Source of the DNA: Edwardsiella anguillarum
GTDB lineage: Bacteria; Pseudomonadota; Gammaproteobacteria; Enterobacterales; Enterobacteriaceae
Strand: one strand, 5' to 3'
DNA length: 64,000 nucleotides
NCBI RefSeq assembly: GCF_008801815.1
Contig: NZ_VZOX01000010.1
Under the pieces are notes generated by a model, which worked only from the letters and a program-made list of their open reading frames with translations, did no database searches and had not been told where the DNA came from. A program made the position numbers and the translations under genes. Positions 1-7,948 of the stretch are shown here, piece by piece (position 1 is the stretch's first letter; each line of letters starts with the position of its first letter).

Positions 1-351
1 GACGGGCCGGAGTGCGGCGATATGCAGTTCCACCTGGCCATTGCCGAAGCGACCCATAACAGCATGCTGGTGGATCTGTTCCGCCAGTCGTGGCAGTGGC
101 GGGAGCACAATCCGATGTGGATCCAGCTACACCGTCATCTGGCGGATACGCACTATCGTACGGCCTGGCTGGCCGACCATCACCAGATTCTGGCCGCGCT
201 GATCAAGAGGGATGCCCGGGCCGCCAAGCTGGCCATGTGGCAGCACCTGGAAAACGTGAAGCGGCGCCTGCTGGCATTTTCTGACGTCGATGATATCGAC
301 TTTGACGGCTACCTGTTCGACTCTTGGCCGCTGGACAGACTGACCCCCTGA
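1..351 (+). CDS. uxuR: UxuR, GntR-family repressor of hexuronate catabolism (C-terminal part)
   Basis: The reading frame is open at the left edge, so only the last 116 residues are present. They form the end of the FCD effector-binding domain of a FadR-type GntR regulator. The segments around GDMQFHLAIAEATHNSML and the tail FDGYLFDSWPLD match E. coli UxuR as I remember it and fit UxuR better than its paralogue ExuR. UxuR represses the uxu genes for glucuronate and fructuronate use. The DNA-binding wHTH lies outside the window. A TGA stop ends the gene just before the convergent ybaP. Confidence 0.85.
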   Translation, partial: DGPECGDMQFHLAIAEATHNSMLVDLFRQSWQWREHNPMWIQLHRHLADTHYRTAWLADHHQILAALIKRDARAAKLAMWQHLENVKRRLLAFSDVDDIDFDGYLFDSWPLDRLTP

Positions 352-360
352 GGGGCGGGC

Positions 361-1173
361 TCAGGCCGTTAGCGCATAGGGCGCCAGCAGATCCGGCAGC
401 CCCTGCTCGCCAAACAGGTGCAGTGCGCCCACGGCCACCACATACTCTCCCGGCGGCAGGACGATCAGGCGCTGGCGCCAGGCGCGGTTACGCTGCACCA
501 TCAGCACGTCGGCCAGCGCCGGGCAAAAGGTCATCGGCAGCGGCGTCTGCAGCACCGGCGGGGGCGCTAGCCACCAGCCGATCAGCGTCTGCAGCAGGCG
601 GGCATTGTTGTGCCAGTGCCGCAGGGTATCATCCAGCAGATCACGTCCCTGTTCGGGGAGCCGGTACAGCATTTCCAGCTGGGTATCGGCGCCCTCCAGC
701 TCTACGATCGGCCGTTCTGCCCCATGGGCACAGTTCAGCAGCTGGCAGTCGATGCCAAATTCGCTGCACAGCCCCAGCTGTTGCGCTTGCTGCGCCTGCA
801 GCAGCAGCGCGCAGCGCCACAGGGGAAAGTCATCCATGCGCTCGACGGCCAGGCCGGTTTCGCGGCAGCGTTGGCTGAGTGCGTCATAGCGCGCGGCGTC
901 CAGGCGTGCCGACAGCGGCTGCGCCTGGGGCGGGCTGCTGATATCGCTGCCGGGGCGGGTGATATCGGCCTCGACGATCAGCGCCTGAGCCTGGCGCACG
1001 CGCTGAAGCAGGGGCGCCGGTAGCGGCGACATCGCGGCGTTGCCCATGTGAATGCTGGCGACCAGATGCAGCCGGGCGCCGTTGCGCAGGTTTACGTCAA
1101 GGGCCGGATAGGGGTAGCGTGGCGGCGGGAGCAGCCCGAGACGGGCGGCCAGGTGCCGTAGTCGGTTGAACAT
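361..1173 (-). CDS. ybaP: YbaP, TraB/GumN-family protein
   Basis: This is a 270-residue protein of the TraB/GumN family. It shows the two family signatures, one with SIHMGN near residue 41 and one near the C-terminus with VAVGALHLFGEQGL. E. coli ybaP also sits beside copA. The biochemical role is not settled; the family is metalloprotease-like by structure prediction. The start is supported by GGAGG seven bases upstream of ATG. No clear cleavable signal peptide is visible, only a basic N-terminus. The gene lies downstream of the copA terminator, so it probably has its own promoter. Confidence 0.85.
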   Translation of the reverse strand: MFNRLRHLAARLGLLPPPRYPYPALDVNLRNGARLHLVASIHMGNAAMSPLPAPLLQRVRQAQALIVEADITRPGSDISSPPQAQPLSARLDAARYDALSQRCRETGLAVERMDDFPLWRCALLLQAQQAQQLGLCSEFGIDCQLLNCAHGAERPIVELEGADTQLEMLYRLPEQGRDLLDDTLRHWHNNARLLQTLIGWWLAPPPVLQTPLPMTFCPALADVLMVQRNRAWRQRLIVLPPGEYVVAVGALHLFGEQGLPDLLAPYALTA

Positions 1174-1258
1174 GATGCCTCCGGCAGGGCGCGCCGCCGG
1201 ATTCAGGCAGCCGCCGTTACAGTGTGCGGTAATCTCTTCATGCTACCTGAGGACGAAA

Positions 1259-1285
1259 AAAAAGCACCGGCTTCCGGTGCTTTTT
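1259..1285 (-). terminator. Rho-independent terminator of copA
   Basis: A perfect 12-bp inverted repeat, AAAAAGCACCGG paired with CCGGTGCTTTTT around a 3-base loop, lies 16 bases past the copA stop codon. On the minus strand it is followed by a T tract. The symmetric A and T runs mean it could also stop transcription in the other direction, but copA is the gene that reads into it. Confidence 0.85.
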
Positions 1286-1300
1286 GTCTTCAGAGGTCGT

Positions 1301-4045
1301 TTAGTCCTTCGGGGTAAAACGCAGCAGGCGGTTGGCGTTGCTGACCACCGTGATGGAGGAGAGCGCCATGGCGGCGCCGGCGACCACCGGGCTGAGCAGG
1401 GTGCCGGTCAACGGGTAGAGTACCCCGGCGGCGATCGGAATACCCAGCGTGTTATAGACAAACGCGCCCAGCAGGTTCTGCTTCATATTGCGCAGCGTGG
1501 CCCGCGACAGCGCCACCGCATCAGCCACGCCGCTCAGGCTATGGCGCATTAGGGTGATGGCCGCCGTCTCGATGGCGATATCGCTGCCGCCGCCCATGGC
1601 GATGCCGACGTCCGCCTGCGCCAGCGCCGGGGCATCGTTAATACCATCGCCGACCATGGCGACCTTATGCCCTGCCTGCTGTAGCGATCTGATGGCCTCC
1701 GCCTTGCCCTCCGGCAGCACGCCGGCGATCACCTGATCTATTCCCGCTTCGCGCGCGATAGCCTGGGCGGTGAGTGGATTGTCCCCCGTCAGCATCACCA
1801 GCCGGTAGCCCATACCGTGCAGACGCTGCAGGGCGGCGACGCTGTCGCTGCGCAGCGGATCGCGAATCGACAGCAGCGCCGCGGCGCGACCGTCGACCGC
1901 CAGCAGCACCGGCGTGGCGCCCTGGCTGGCCTGCTGCGCCAGCAGCGTATCCAGGGCGTGGGTGTCGACCCCTTGCGCCGCCATCAGCGCCGCGTTGCCC
2001 AGCAGCAGGGTATGGCCCTCGGCTTCACCGCTGACTCCCAGCCCGCGCAGGGTGCGAAACTGGGTGACCGGCGGCAGCGTTTGCCCTTCGGCCCGGGCGC
2101 TGACGGCGCGCGCCAGTGGGTGGTTGGAGCCACTCTCCAGCGCGGCGGCCCAGCGGAGGGCCTGCGTTTCGTCGATGCCCTCCAGCGTATGGACGGCGAT
2201 CACCTTGGGCATCCCTTCGGTCAGGGTGCCCGTTTTATCGAAGACCAGCGTATCCAGCTCGCTGGCGTGCTGCAGCGCATCGGCGTCGCGCACCAGCACC
2301 CCCAGCTCGGCGGCGCGGCCGACTCCGGAGATGATGGACATCGGCGTCGCTAGCCCCAGCGCGCAGGGACAGGCGATGATCAGCACCGTCGTGGCGACCA
2401 CCAGGGTATAGACCAGCTGCGGCTGCGGGCCGAAGAAGAACCAGATCAGCCCGCTGATGACGGCGATGGCGACCACCGTCGGTACAAAGACGGCGGAGAT
2501 GCGATCCGCCAGCTGGCCGATGGCCGGCTTACTGCTTTGGGCCTGGCGGACCAGCTTAATGATGCGCGCCAGCGTGGTCTGGCTGCCGATGGCGGCGGCG
2601 CGGAACAGCACGCTGCCATCGGTGACGACGGTGCCGGCGTGCACCCGATCGCCGGCGCCCTTTTGCTGCGCGATGGGTTCGCCGGTCAGCATGGCCTCAT
2701 CCAGCCAGGCCTCGCCGGAGAGGATCTCACCGTCGACCGGTACCCGATCGCCGGTGACCAGACGCAGGGTCATTCCCAGCTGCACCTCGGCTAACGGCAC
2801 GTTCTTCTCGCCCTCGTCCGTCACCAGGCGAGCGGTCGGCGGCGTCAGATCCAACAGTCGTTCCAGGGCGCTGGAGGAGCGTTGGCGCGCCCGCGCCTCC
2901 ATCGCATGCCCCAGGTTGATCAGGCCGATGATCATCGCGCTGGCCTCATAGTAGAGGTGGCGCGCCTCCGGCGGAAAAATCTGTGGCCACAGGTTGACGC
3001 TGATGGAGTACAGCCAGGCGGCACCGGTGCCCAGTGCCACCAGCGTATCCATGGTGGCGCTGCCGTTGAGCAGGCTACGCCAGGCGTTGCGATAGAAGTG
3101 GCCGCCGGCACCGATCATCACTGCCAGGGTGGCGATCCCGACGATAAGCCAGGGGATCTGGCTGTGCTCGGTTAAGGTCATCGAACCGCCGAACAGCCCC
3201 CAGGCCATCAGCGGCAGACCGAGCCCCAGCGCCACGGCGGCCTGCCAGCGGAAGGCGCGCACGGCTTTCTGCGCGCTCTCATGCTGACGGGCGCGGCGCA
3301 GCGCCTCATCTTGGATTATCTCCGCGCCGTAGCCGGCCTTCTGCACGGCGCTGACCAGCGCCTGCGGATCGCCGTGGCCGCTGACCAGCGCGCTGCGTTC
3401 GGCTAGGTTGACCCGGGCATGCGCTACGCCGGGCACCGCCTGCAGAGCGTTTTGCACTTTCAGCACGCAGCTGGCGCAGCTCATGCCGTCGAGCAGCAGC
3501 TGCACGCTGTCGTCGTCATCGCCGGCGCGCGGTGCGGCGTCGGCGGACGCGGTGGCTGCCGGAGTGGGATCGAGAGCCGCTGCCTGGGTTTCCGGCATCG
3601 CAACATCAGTGCTGGGCAGCGGCTCAGATTTTGGGTATGCACCCTCCACGGCCTGCGCCTGGTAGCCTGCCTGCTGCACGGCGGCTACCAGCGCTGCGTT
3701 GTCCGCCTGGCCATAGATGTCGGCTTGGGTGAGGGTCACCATGGCGGCGTCAACGCCGGGCACGGCCTCCAGCGCCTGGGTGACGCTGGCGATGCAGTGG
3801 CCACAGCTCAGGTCGCTGAGGCTGAGGCGGACGTCGGCATCGCCGGCCGGCGCGGCCTGGTAACCCGCCTGCTCGACGCTGTGAATAATATCAGCGGCGC
3901 TGGCGCTGCCGATCACCCGGGCATAGCGCGGCGTATTGACGATGGCCTGCTCGACGTCGGGGCGGGCCTCCAGCGCATTTTTTACTTTTTTAGCGCAGTT
4001 CATGCAGGAAAGCCCCTGCAGGGCGAATAGCTGTGTCTGTGACAT
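1301..4045 (-). CDS. copA: CopA, Cu(I)-exporting P1B-type ATPase with three N-terminal metal-binding domains
   Basis: This inner-membrane ATPase pumps Cu(I) out of the cytoplasm. The 914 residues carry three heavy-metal-associated domains with GLSCMNC (residue 11), DLSCGHC (about 78) and GMSCASC (about 200), where E. coli CopA has two in 834 residues. The catalytic part has CPC in IACPCALGLATP, the phosphorylation site DKTGT, the SNHPLA motif of P1B pumps and GDGINDAPAL. I chose ATG at 4045, 24 codons inside the open frame, because GAGAGG precedes it and the following residues match the E. coli N-terminus. Expression should be controlled by CueR from the adjacent operator. An internal -1 frameshift signal is listed separately. 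Confidence 0.97.
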   Translation of the reverse strand: MSQTQLFALQGLSCMNCAKKVKNALEARPDVEQAIVNTPRYARVIGSASAADIIHSVEQAGYQAAPAGDADVRLSLSDLSCGHCIASVTQALEAVPGVDAAMVTLTQADIYGQADNAALVAAVQQAGYQAQAVEGAYPKSEPLPSTDVAMPETQAAALDPTPAATASADAAPRAGDDDDSVQLLLDGMSCASCVLKVQNALQAVPGVAHARVNLAERSALVSGHGDPQALVSAVQKAGYGAEIIQDEALRRARQHESAQKAVRAFRWQAAVALGLGLPLMAWGLFGGSMTLTEHSQIPWLIVGIATLAVMIGAGGHFYRNAWRSLLNGSATMDTLVALGTGAAWLYSISVNLWPQIFPPEARHLYYEASAMIIGLINLGHAMEARARQRSSSALERLLDLTPPTARLVTDEGEKNVPLAEVQLGMTLRLVTGDRVPVDGEILSGEAWLDEAMLTGEPIAQQKGAGDRVHAGTVVTDGSVLFRAAAIGSQTTLARIIKLVRQAQSSKPAIGQLADRISAVFVPTVVAIAVISGLIWFFFGPQPQLVYTLVVATTVLIIACPCALGLATPMSIISGVGRAAELGVLVRDADALQHASELDTLVFDKTGTLTEGMPKVIAVHTLEGIDETQALRWAAALESGSNHPLARAVSARAEGQTLPPVTQFRTLRGLGVSGEAEGHTLLLGNAALMAAQGVDTHALDTLLAQQASQGATPVLLAVDGRAAALLSIRDPLRSDSVAALQRLHGMGYRLVMLTGDNPLTAQAIAREAGIDQVIAGVLPEGKAEAIRSLQQAGHKVAMVGDGINDAPALAQADVGIAMGGGSDIAIETAAITLMRHSLSGVADAVALSRATLRNMKQNLLGAFVYNTLGIPIAAGVLYPLTGTLLSPVVAGAAMALSSITVVSNANRLLRFTPKD
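3557..3635 (-). promoter_or_regulatory. Predicted programmed -1 ribosomal frameshift signal in copA
   Basis: On the minus strand the heptamer C CCA AAA (3635-3629, codons Pro138-Lys139) precedes TCT GAG in frame. After a -1 slip the next codons read ATC TGA, with the stop at 3626-3624, giving a 140-residue product holding the first two metal-binding domains. Three bases after the heptamer starts a perfect 11-bp stem, GAGCCGCTGCC (3625-3615) with GGCAGCGGCTC (3584-3574), with a 30-nt loop. TGCCGGA in the loop (3597-3591) can pair with TCCGGCA downstream (3563-3557) as a pseudoknot. E. coli copA has a comparable signal, C CCA AAG, that makes the chaperone CopA(Z). Function here is inferred. Confidence 0.75.
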
Positions 4046-4126
4046 GATGAGACCTCTCTCGTAAATGGTTACGCTCAGGGTGCGGCGCGATAGCCTGCCG
4101 ATTGGCGTCGTCCTCAATTACGGTTA

Positions 4127-4157
4127 AGCTTAAACCTTCCCGCAAGGTTAAGGTCAA
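4127..4157 (-). promoter_or_regulatory. copA promoter with CueR operator
   Basis: Read on the minus strand, a -35 box TTGACC (4157-4152) is separated by 19 bp from a -10 box TAAGCT (4132-4127). The over-long spacer holds the dyad ACCTTGCGGGAAGGT (4148-4134). This is the standard layout of MerR-family activated promoters, and the bases nearly match the E. coli copA promoter bound by CueR. The site lies between the divergent copA and cueR genes, so it may also affect cueR. Confidence 0.92.
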
Positions 4158-4166
4158 GGGGGACGG

Positions 4167-4580
4167 GTGAATATTAGTGAAGTGGCGAAAAAAACCGGCC
4201 TGAGCAGCAAGGCCATTCGCTTTTATGAAGAGAAAGGGCTGGTGACGCCGCCGCTGCGCGGGGAGAACGGCTACCGCCACTATGCGGCGACCCAGCTGGA
4301 GGAGCTGACGCTGCTGCGTCAGGCGCGCCAGGTCGGTTTTACGCTGGAGGAGTGCCGGGAGCTGATGGCGCTGTTCCACGACGAGCACCGCCACAGCGCC
4401 GAGGTAAAACAGCGCACCCTGCAAAAGGTGGCGGAGATCGAGTCACACATCCGCGATCTGCAGGCGATGCGTGACCGGCTGGCGGCGCTGGCACAGGCCT
4501 GCCCCGGTGACGATAGCGCCGATTGCCCGATCATTAACGATCTGGCCGGCTGCTGTCGCGGGGCGGGGCACAGGGGATAA
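4167..4580 (+). CDS. cueR: CueR, MerR-family copper-responsive activator
   Basis: The 137-residue protein starts with a MerR helix-turn-helix (MNISEVAKKTGLSSKAIRFYEE), followed by a dimerisation helix and a metal-binding loop with two cysteines in CPGDDSADC near residues 112-120, the Cu(I) ligands of CueR. It activates copA by untwisting the 19-bp spacer. The start codon is GTG, preceded by a purine-rich AAGGGGGA. The last 47 bases overlap the end of convergent ybbJ, so the tails of the two transcripts are complementary. Confidence 0.95.
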   Translation: MNISEVAKKTGLSSKAIRFYEEKGLVTPPLRGENGYRHYAATQLEELTLLRQARQVGFTLEECRELMALFHDEHRHSAEVKQRTLQKVAEIESHIRDLQAMRDRLAALAQACPGDDSADCPIINDLAGCCRGAGHRG

Positions 4581-5016
4581 CCTCCAGCGTGATGCCGCTG
4601 ACGGCGCGCACCTGAACGCACTGTCCGGCGGGCAGATCCTGTGCACAGGTGACGCGCCAGCTGCTGTCACCGAGGCGCAGGCGCCCATGGCCGTTGACCA
4701 GGGGCTGCTCCAGGAGCGCCCGTTGACCGATCAGCTGGCGACCGCGCTGGTTGAGGACGCTGTCCGCGCCCTCTTCCGCGGCGCCGCGGCGCTGCCAGCG
4801 CCACCACAATAGGGCGCTGATCACCGTCAGCAGGGCGAACAGGGTGAGCTGAGCCTCCCAGCCAAACGGCCACAGCCAGTGCAGCAGGCCGACCAGCAGG
4901 GCGGCGCAGCCGCTCCACAGGGCATAGCCTCCGGCGCCGAGCAGCTCGGCGGCCAGCAACAGTCCCCCCAGCGTGAGCCACAGACCGTGAGGGTTCTGCA
5001 GCAGATAGGCCATCAT
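4534..5016 (-). CDS. ybbJ: YbbJ, NfeD-like inner-membrane protein
   Basis: This 160-residue protein has two hydrophobic segments in its first half (around WLTLGGLLLAAELLG and the LLWW region) and a C-terminal OB-like NfeD domain containing LNQRGRQLIGQ and VNGHGRLRLGDSSW. NfeD proteins work with SPFH/stomatin proteins, and here the gene overlaps qmcA by the four bases ATGA, so the two are translationally coupled. I chose the ATG at 5016 because of that overlap and because E. coli YbbJ also starts Met-Met; an ATG three codons upstream is possible. Confidence 0.9.
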   Translation of the reverse strand: MMAYLLQNPHGLWLTLGGLLLAAELLGAGGYALWSGCAALLVGLLHWLWPFGWEAQLTLFALLTVISALLWWRWQRRGAAEEGADSVLNQRGRQLIGQRALLEQPLVNGHGRLRLGDSSWRVTCAQDLPAGQCVQVRAVSGITLEVIPCAPPRDSSRPDR

Positions 5017-5930
5017 GGCTGGCAATCCTTGCGGCTGTCTGAACGCAGCAGTTCGCTGATCCCGCCGACGGCGCCCAGCAGGCTGCTGGCCTCCAGCGGC
5101 ATCATGATCACCTTGCTGTTATTCGACTCGCCGATACGCTGCAGCGCTTCGGTATACCTCTGTGCGACAAAATAGTTGATGGCCTGCATGTTCCCGGCGG
5201 CAATGGCCTCCGACACCATGGCGGTGGCCTGCGCTTCGGCCTGGGCGGCGCGCTCGCGCGCCTCGGCCTGCAGGAAGGCGGACTGACGCTCCCCCTCCGC
5301 CTTGAGGATCTGCGACTGTTTCTCCCCCTCCGCGCGCAGAATCGCGGCCTGACGCACCCCCTCGGCCTCCAGAATATCAGCGCGCTTGGTGCGCTCGGCC
5401 TTCATCTGGGCGTTCATGGAAGCGATCAGCTCGGCCGGTGGGCGTACGTCGCGGATTTCAATACGGGTCACTTTGATCCCCCAGGGGTTGGTGGCTTCAT
5501 CGACGATCTGCAGCAGGCGGCTGTTGATCAGATCGCGCTGGGAGAGCATCTCATCCAGCTCCATGGAGCCGAGCACGGTACGGATGTTGGTCATCGTCAG
5601 ATTGATGATCGCCAGATCGAGGTTGCTCACCTCATAGGCGGCACGTGCCGGATCGATCACCTGAATGAAGCAGACGGCATCGATGGTGACGTTGGCGTTG
5701 TCTTTGGAGATCACCTCCTGGGAAGGGATGTCCAGAACTTGTTCCATCATGTTGATTTTACGGCCAATGCGATCCATGAACGGGATCACCAGATTCAGCC
5801 CCGGCATCAGGGTGCGGGTGTAGCGGCCAAAACGTTCAACGGTCCACTGATAGCCCTGAGGGACGATCTTTATCGCCGACCAGACGATAACCAGGGCGAC
5901 GATCACCAGTACCGGAAAGACTGTGAGCAT
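5013..5930 (-). CDS. qmcA: QmcA, SPFH/band-7 family membrane protein
   Basis: The 305 residues equal the length of E. coli QmcA. An N-terminal membrane anchor (FPVLVIVALVIVWSAIKIVPQG) is followed by a band-7 domain with RFGRYTRTLMPGLNLVIPF and a long helical region rich in Ala, Glu and Gln with repeated LRAEGEKQSQILKAEGE-like blocks. Such proteins form oligomeric membrane scaffolds and modulate FtsH protease and membrane quality control. It is the first gene of a qmcA-ybbJ operon. Confidence 0.95.
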   Translation of the reverse strand: MLTVFPVLVIVALVIVWSAIKIVPQGYQWTVERFGRYTRTLMPGLNLVIPFMDRIGRKINMMEQVLDIPSQEVISKDNANVTIDAVCFIQVIDPARAAYEVSNLDLAIINLTMTNIRTVLGSMELDEMLSQRDLINSRLLQIVDEATNPWGIKVTRIEIRDVRPPAELIASMNAQMKAERTKRADILEAEGVRQAAILRAEGEKQSQILKAEGERQSAFLQAEARERAAQAEAQATAMVSEAIAAGNMQAINYFVAQRYTEALQRIGESNNSKVIMMPLEASSLLGAVGGISELLRSDSRKDCQP

Positions 5931-5981
5931 GTGTTTCTCCTTGAGTTGGCGGGCTGAGGGCGCGGCGGAGGGCCGCGCGGC

Positions 5982-6581
5982 TTAGTCCGGGAACGCCGTC
6001 AGTTCAAAAACGCCCAGCTGGCCGTGGCCGCGAATATCCACGCTGTGTGTCTGCGGGCAGGGCGTTTGCAGGATGGCGCTGTCATAGCGCGCCAGCTGCA
6101 GCGATGCCGTGGCGCCGAGCGGCGTCAGCGACAGGTCGCCCTGGCGGCAAAACAGCAGGATCGTGCTGGCGTGACAGCGCAGCGGGGGCATGGTGGGGCG
6201 AATATCCAGCCACTGCAAACGCGCGCCGTAGTGGCGCGGGTCGTAAATCAGGTTGAGATCGCGCACCGGGCCATCGCTCAGGTGACCGCTGACCCGGCTA
6301 TCGCCGGAGAAGCGCACGATGTCATTGCCGCATAGCGGCGGCTGGGTTGAGCCGTCAATGGTCAGCGTCAGCCCTGACCCCTCGAGCAGCGATAGGATCC
6401 GCTGATAGCCGCCGTAGGCGGAGAAGGGGGCATCGCGGGTGACATCGGCCATTGAGAGTCGCCAGCGAAAGCGGGAGCCGCTGGCGTTGTCCTCCCGCAT
6501 GATTTCACGCGTGGTGCCCTGACCGTTGTGCCAGGGCATGCTTTGGTAGTCGCTTAACCGGTGAATCTGCCACGGGGTCAT
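5982..6581 (-). CDS. ves: Ves, HutD-family cupin protein
   Basis: The protein has 199 residues from the chosen ATG at 6581, preceded by AGGACAG. It matches the HutD/Ves family: an N-terminal MPWHNGQGTTREI segment similar to E. coli Ves (NLWRNAAGETREI), a central RILSLLEGSGLTLTIDG strand region and a bicupin-like pattern without clear metal ligands. E. coli Ves is cold- and stress-inducible and the family is linked to histidine use in other bacteria, but its reaction is unknown. The upstream in-frame extension has no family similarity and I left it out. Confidence 0.8.
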   Translation of the reverse strand: MTPWQIHRLSDYQSMPWHNGQGTTREIMREDNASGSRFRWRLSMADVTRDAPFSAYGGYQRILSLLEGSGLTLTIDGSTQPPLCGNDIVRFSGDSRVSGHLSDGPVRDLNLIYDPRHYGARLQWLDIRPTMPPLRCHASTILLFCRQGDLSLTPLGATASLQLARYDSAILQTPCPQTHSVDIRGHGQLGVFELTAFPD

Positions 6582-6825
6582 CGCTGTCTGTCCTGTAAAC
6601 GGGCCGCACGGCGGCATAACTGTAGTCTGTGGAGCGCCCTCGGCGCCCATCCATGCCCATCTATAATGTATAGCTATTTTGTGGGCAATGGCACGCGACA
6701 GGTCAAATAGTTGTGTCCGATAGCTGCGTTTATCGCGGCCGATGAGGCGGCGGCGGTTTGGCGTGCGCGGGGAAATCTGCCACAATGCCGCCCGTCCGAG
6801 GCGTCCTCAAACAAGGCAGAACACG

Positions 6826-7497
6826 ATGCAGTATCCGATCAATGAAGTATTTCAGAGTTTACAGGGCGAAGGTTTTTATACCGGCGTTCCGGCGATTTTT
6901 ATTCGTCTGCAGGGGTGCCCGGTCGGCTGCAGCTGGTGCGATAGTCAGCACACCTGGCATCAGCGCCCGGAGTGTCAAGCCGATCTGGCGCAGATCGTTG
7001 AAAAGACGGCGGAGAGCGAAGCCTGGGCCAGCGCCGATGCGGCGGCGCTGGTTGCGCTGTTACGGCAGCGGGGCTATCAGGCCCGCCACGTAGTGATCAC
7101 CGGCGGCGAGCCCTGTATGTACGATCTGCTGCCGTTGACCACGGCGCTGGAGCAGGGCGGCTATCGCTGCCAGATAGAGACCAGCGGAACCCACCCGGTG
7201 CGCTGCAGCGCACAGACCTGGGTGACCGTATCCCCCAAGGTGGGGATGCGCGGAGGGATGGAGGTGCTTACCGACGCGCTACGCCGCGCCAACGAGATAA
7301 AACACCCGGTTGCGCGGGCGCGCGATATCGAGGCGCTGGATGCGCTGCTGGCGCGTTTGGACGGTGAGTTGCCGCCGGTGGTGGCGCTACAGCCGATCTC
7401 CTGTAAGGAAGAGGCGACCCGCCTGTGTATTGAAACGTGCCTGGCGCGCAACTGGCGCCTGTCCATGCAGACTCATAAATACCTGAATATCGTCTGA
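6826..7497 (+). CDS. queE: QueE, 7-carboxy-7-deazaguanine synthase
   Basis: This radical SAM enzyme makes 7-carboxy-7-deazaguanine from carboxytetrahydropterin, the step after QueD in queuosine synthesis. The iron-sulfur motif is CPVGCSWC (C-x3-C-x2-C), followed by DSQHTW, and a glycine-rich SAM site appears as VVITGGEPCMY. The 223 residues equal E. coli QueE. The ATG at 6826 starts MQYPINEVFQSLQGEG; the 28-codon upstream extension does not belong to the family. queD lies 1.6 kb downstream on the other strand. Confidence 0.95.
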   Translation: MQYPINEVFQSLQGEGFYTGVPAIFIRLQGCPVGCSWCDSQHTWHQRPECQADLAQIVEKTAESEAWASADAAALVALLRQRGYQARHVVITGGEPCMYDLLPLTTALEQGGYRCQIETSGTHPVRCSAQTWVTVSPKVGMRGGMEVLTDALRRANEIKHPVARARDIEALDALLARLDGELPPVVALQPISCKEEATRLCIETCLARNWRLSMQTHKYLNIV

Positions 7498-7501
7498 GTA
7501 G

Positions 7502-7529
7502 CGCGCCCCGCCGGAGAGCGGCGGGGCGC
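7502..7529. terminator. G+C-rich hairpin between queE and a small convergent gene
   Basis: GCGCCCCGCCG and CGGCGGGGCGC form a perfect 11-bp stem around a 5-base loop, directly after the queE stop. There is no T run, so intrinsic termination is uncertain; being symmetric, it could serve both queE and the small convergent gene. Confidence 0.5.
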
Positions 7530-7536
7530 GTTGGCA

Positions 7537-7710
7537 CTAGCGTCGGGCCGCGGGCGCCGAGCGCCGCGGCGTGTGGAGACCGACCGGTTGGGTCGGCGAC
7601 GTCGGTTGGCGCTCCGGCCTGAGATCCATCTCAATCATCCATAGCTGCTCATTGATCTCCTCCTTGCGGGCATCGATCTGACGATAGTCTGAGTGAGGGC
7701 TTTGCGTCAC
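7537..7710 (-). CDS. Small hypothetical protein, GTG start
   Basis: A 57-residue frame opens with GTG at 7710, eight bases after a good ribosome-binding site AGGAG, and ends with TAG at 7537. The N-terminal half is hydrophilic and helical (DYRQIDARKEEINEQLWMIE) and the C-terminal half is rich in Pro and Arg. It has no signal peptide or membrane segment. I do not recognise the family. It is transcribed toward queE, divergent from the hcaT-like gene, and the shared hairpin after both genes supports it being real. Confidence 0.55.
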   Translation of the reverse strand: MTQSPHSDYRQIDARKEEINEQLWMIEMDLRPERQPTSPTQPVGLHTPRRSAPAARR

Positions 7711-7948
7711 GGTATACGCTCCTGATGGATTATTTGCCGGCGCATCATAGCGCGTCGGCGCCAGAGAGAAAGCAGGTAATGTCTGAAAACCGTATGCGTT
7801 CTCATTTCTTCTCTTTTTCTGCGCCGTCGGGCGCGGCGATAACGTCGAATAATCGTTTGCCTGGGGCCCGGGGGATGGCTAAAGTAGGCGGCTATTTTCA
7901 CTGTGGGCGGGAAGTCAGCGAGGCAATATGCGCTGGCAAGGAGAGGAT

